From UBA7236 sp964638865 (GTDB lineage Bacteria > Bacteroidota > Bacteroidia > Chitinophagales > BACL12), in NCBI GenBank assembly GCA_964638865.1, contig CAZXBG010000061.1:1-22104 (forward strand): a stretch of 22,104 nucleotides of DNA, read 5' to 3'. Position 1 is the stretch's first letter. Each line of letters starts with the position of its first letter. A model generated the notes under the pieces. It ran no database searches. It saw nothing but the letters and a program-made list of their open reading frames with translations, and was not told the DNA's origin. The position numbers were made by a program, and so were the translations under genes. Positions 22,052 to 22,104 of this stretch are shown in pieces.

Positions 22052-22104
22052 ATATCTCATTACTCATTACTCATATCTCATTACTCATATCTCATTACTC
22101 ATAT
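22052..22104. repeat. 14-bp tandem repeat running off the window end
   Basis: Three or more copies of ATATCTCATTACTC, the first interrupted by an extra ATTACTC, continue to the last base. A looser relative (ATGACTCGTGAGT) precedes. This is an upstream spacer of the minus-strand gene. Confidence 0.8.

Overview
The window looks like a draft or metagenome scaffold from an AT-rich member of the Bacteroidota, probably near Chitinophagales/Saprospirales. The evidence is a type IX secretion C-terminal sorting domain, several short-signal lipoproteins with Cys lipoboxes, Bacteroidota-type -7 boxes (TAnnTTTG), a frameshifted prfB, and several protein families mostly seen in this phylum. Two 100-N blocks (1989-2088 and 15064-15163) are assembly gaps of placeholder length.

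Layout. (1) 1-3440 is core: glpD on the minus strand, a GC-rich GGGAAG/GGTAAG minisatellite that contains the first gap, and prfB, whose expression needs a +1 programmed frameshift. A 26-bp repeat flanks prfB in inverted orientation. (2) 3440-11890 is accessory and mosaic. It holds small same-strand genes of unknown function (lipoproteins and membrane proteins) separated by spacers that carry relics: a 5' fragment of a DHFR-family gene, paralogous minus-strand relics at 3.5 and 6.6 kb, a delta-60-repeat/T9SS gene that has lost its signal peptide, an intact YetF-like DUF421 gene, and a rifampin ADP-ribosyltransferase gene (arr) whose start is out of frame. (3) 11895-16308 is a compact plus-strand redox and detoxification cluster: PNPOx-like flavoprotein, SDR, NAD(P)H:FMN reductase, DJ-1/PfpI protein, MDR-family reductase (interrupted by the second gap), DoxX-like membrane protein and a small membrane protein. 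(4) 16309-16689 contains two tandem copies of a three-way-junction RNA-like element. Its junction sequences are identical between copies and its stems vary with compensatory changes; this is the best candidate for something undescribed. (5) 16690-19731 holds a FAS1 protein, TspO, an ABC-ATPase/GNAT chimeric relic, an iodotyrosine-deiodinase-like nitroreductase and a small conserved protein with a strong terminator. (6) 19871-22104 holds a two-domain protein (PRPP-synthetase-like module plus cupin), a repeat-rich spacer, a SirB1/transglutaminase-like protein on the minus strand and a tandem repeat running off the end.

The redox genes plausibly cooperate in handling quinones, reactive carbonyls and oxidised flavins. 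The accessory segment looks like a site of repeated insertion and illegitimate recombination rather than one operon.
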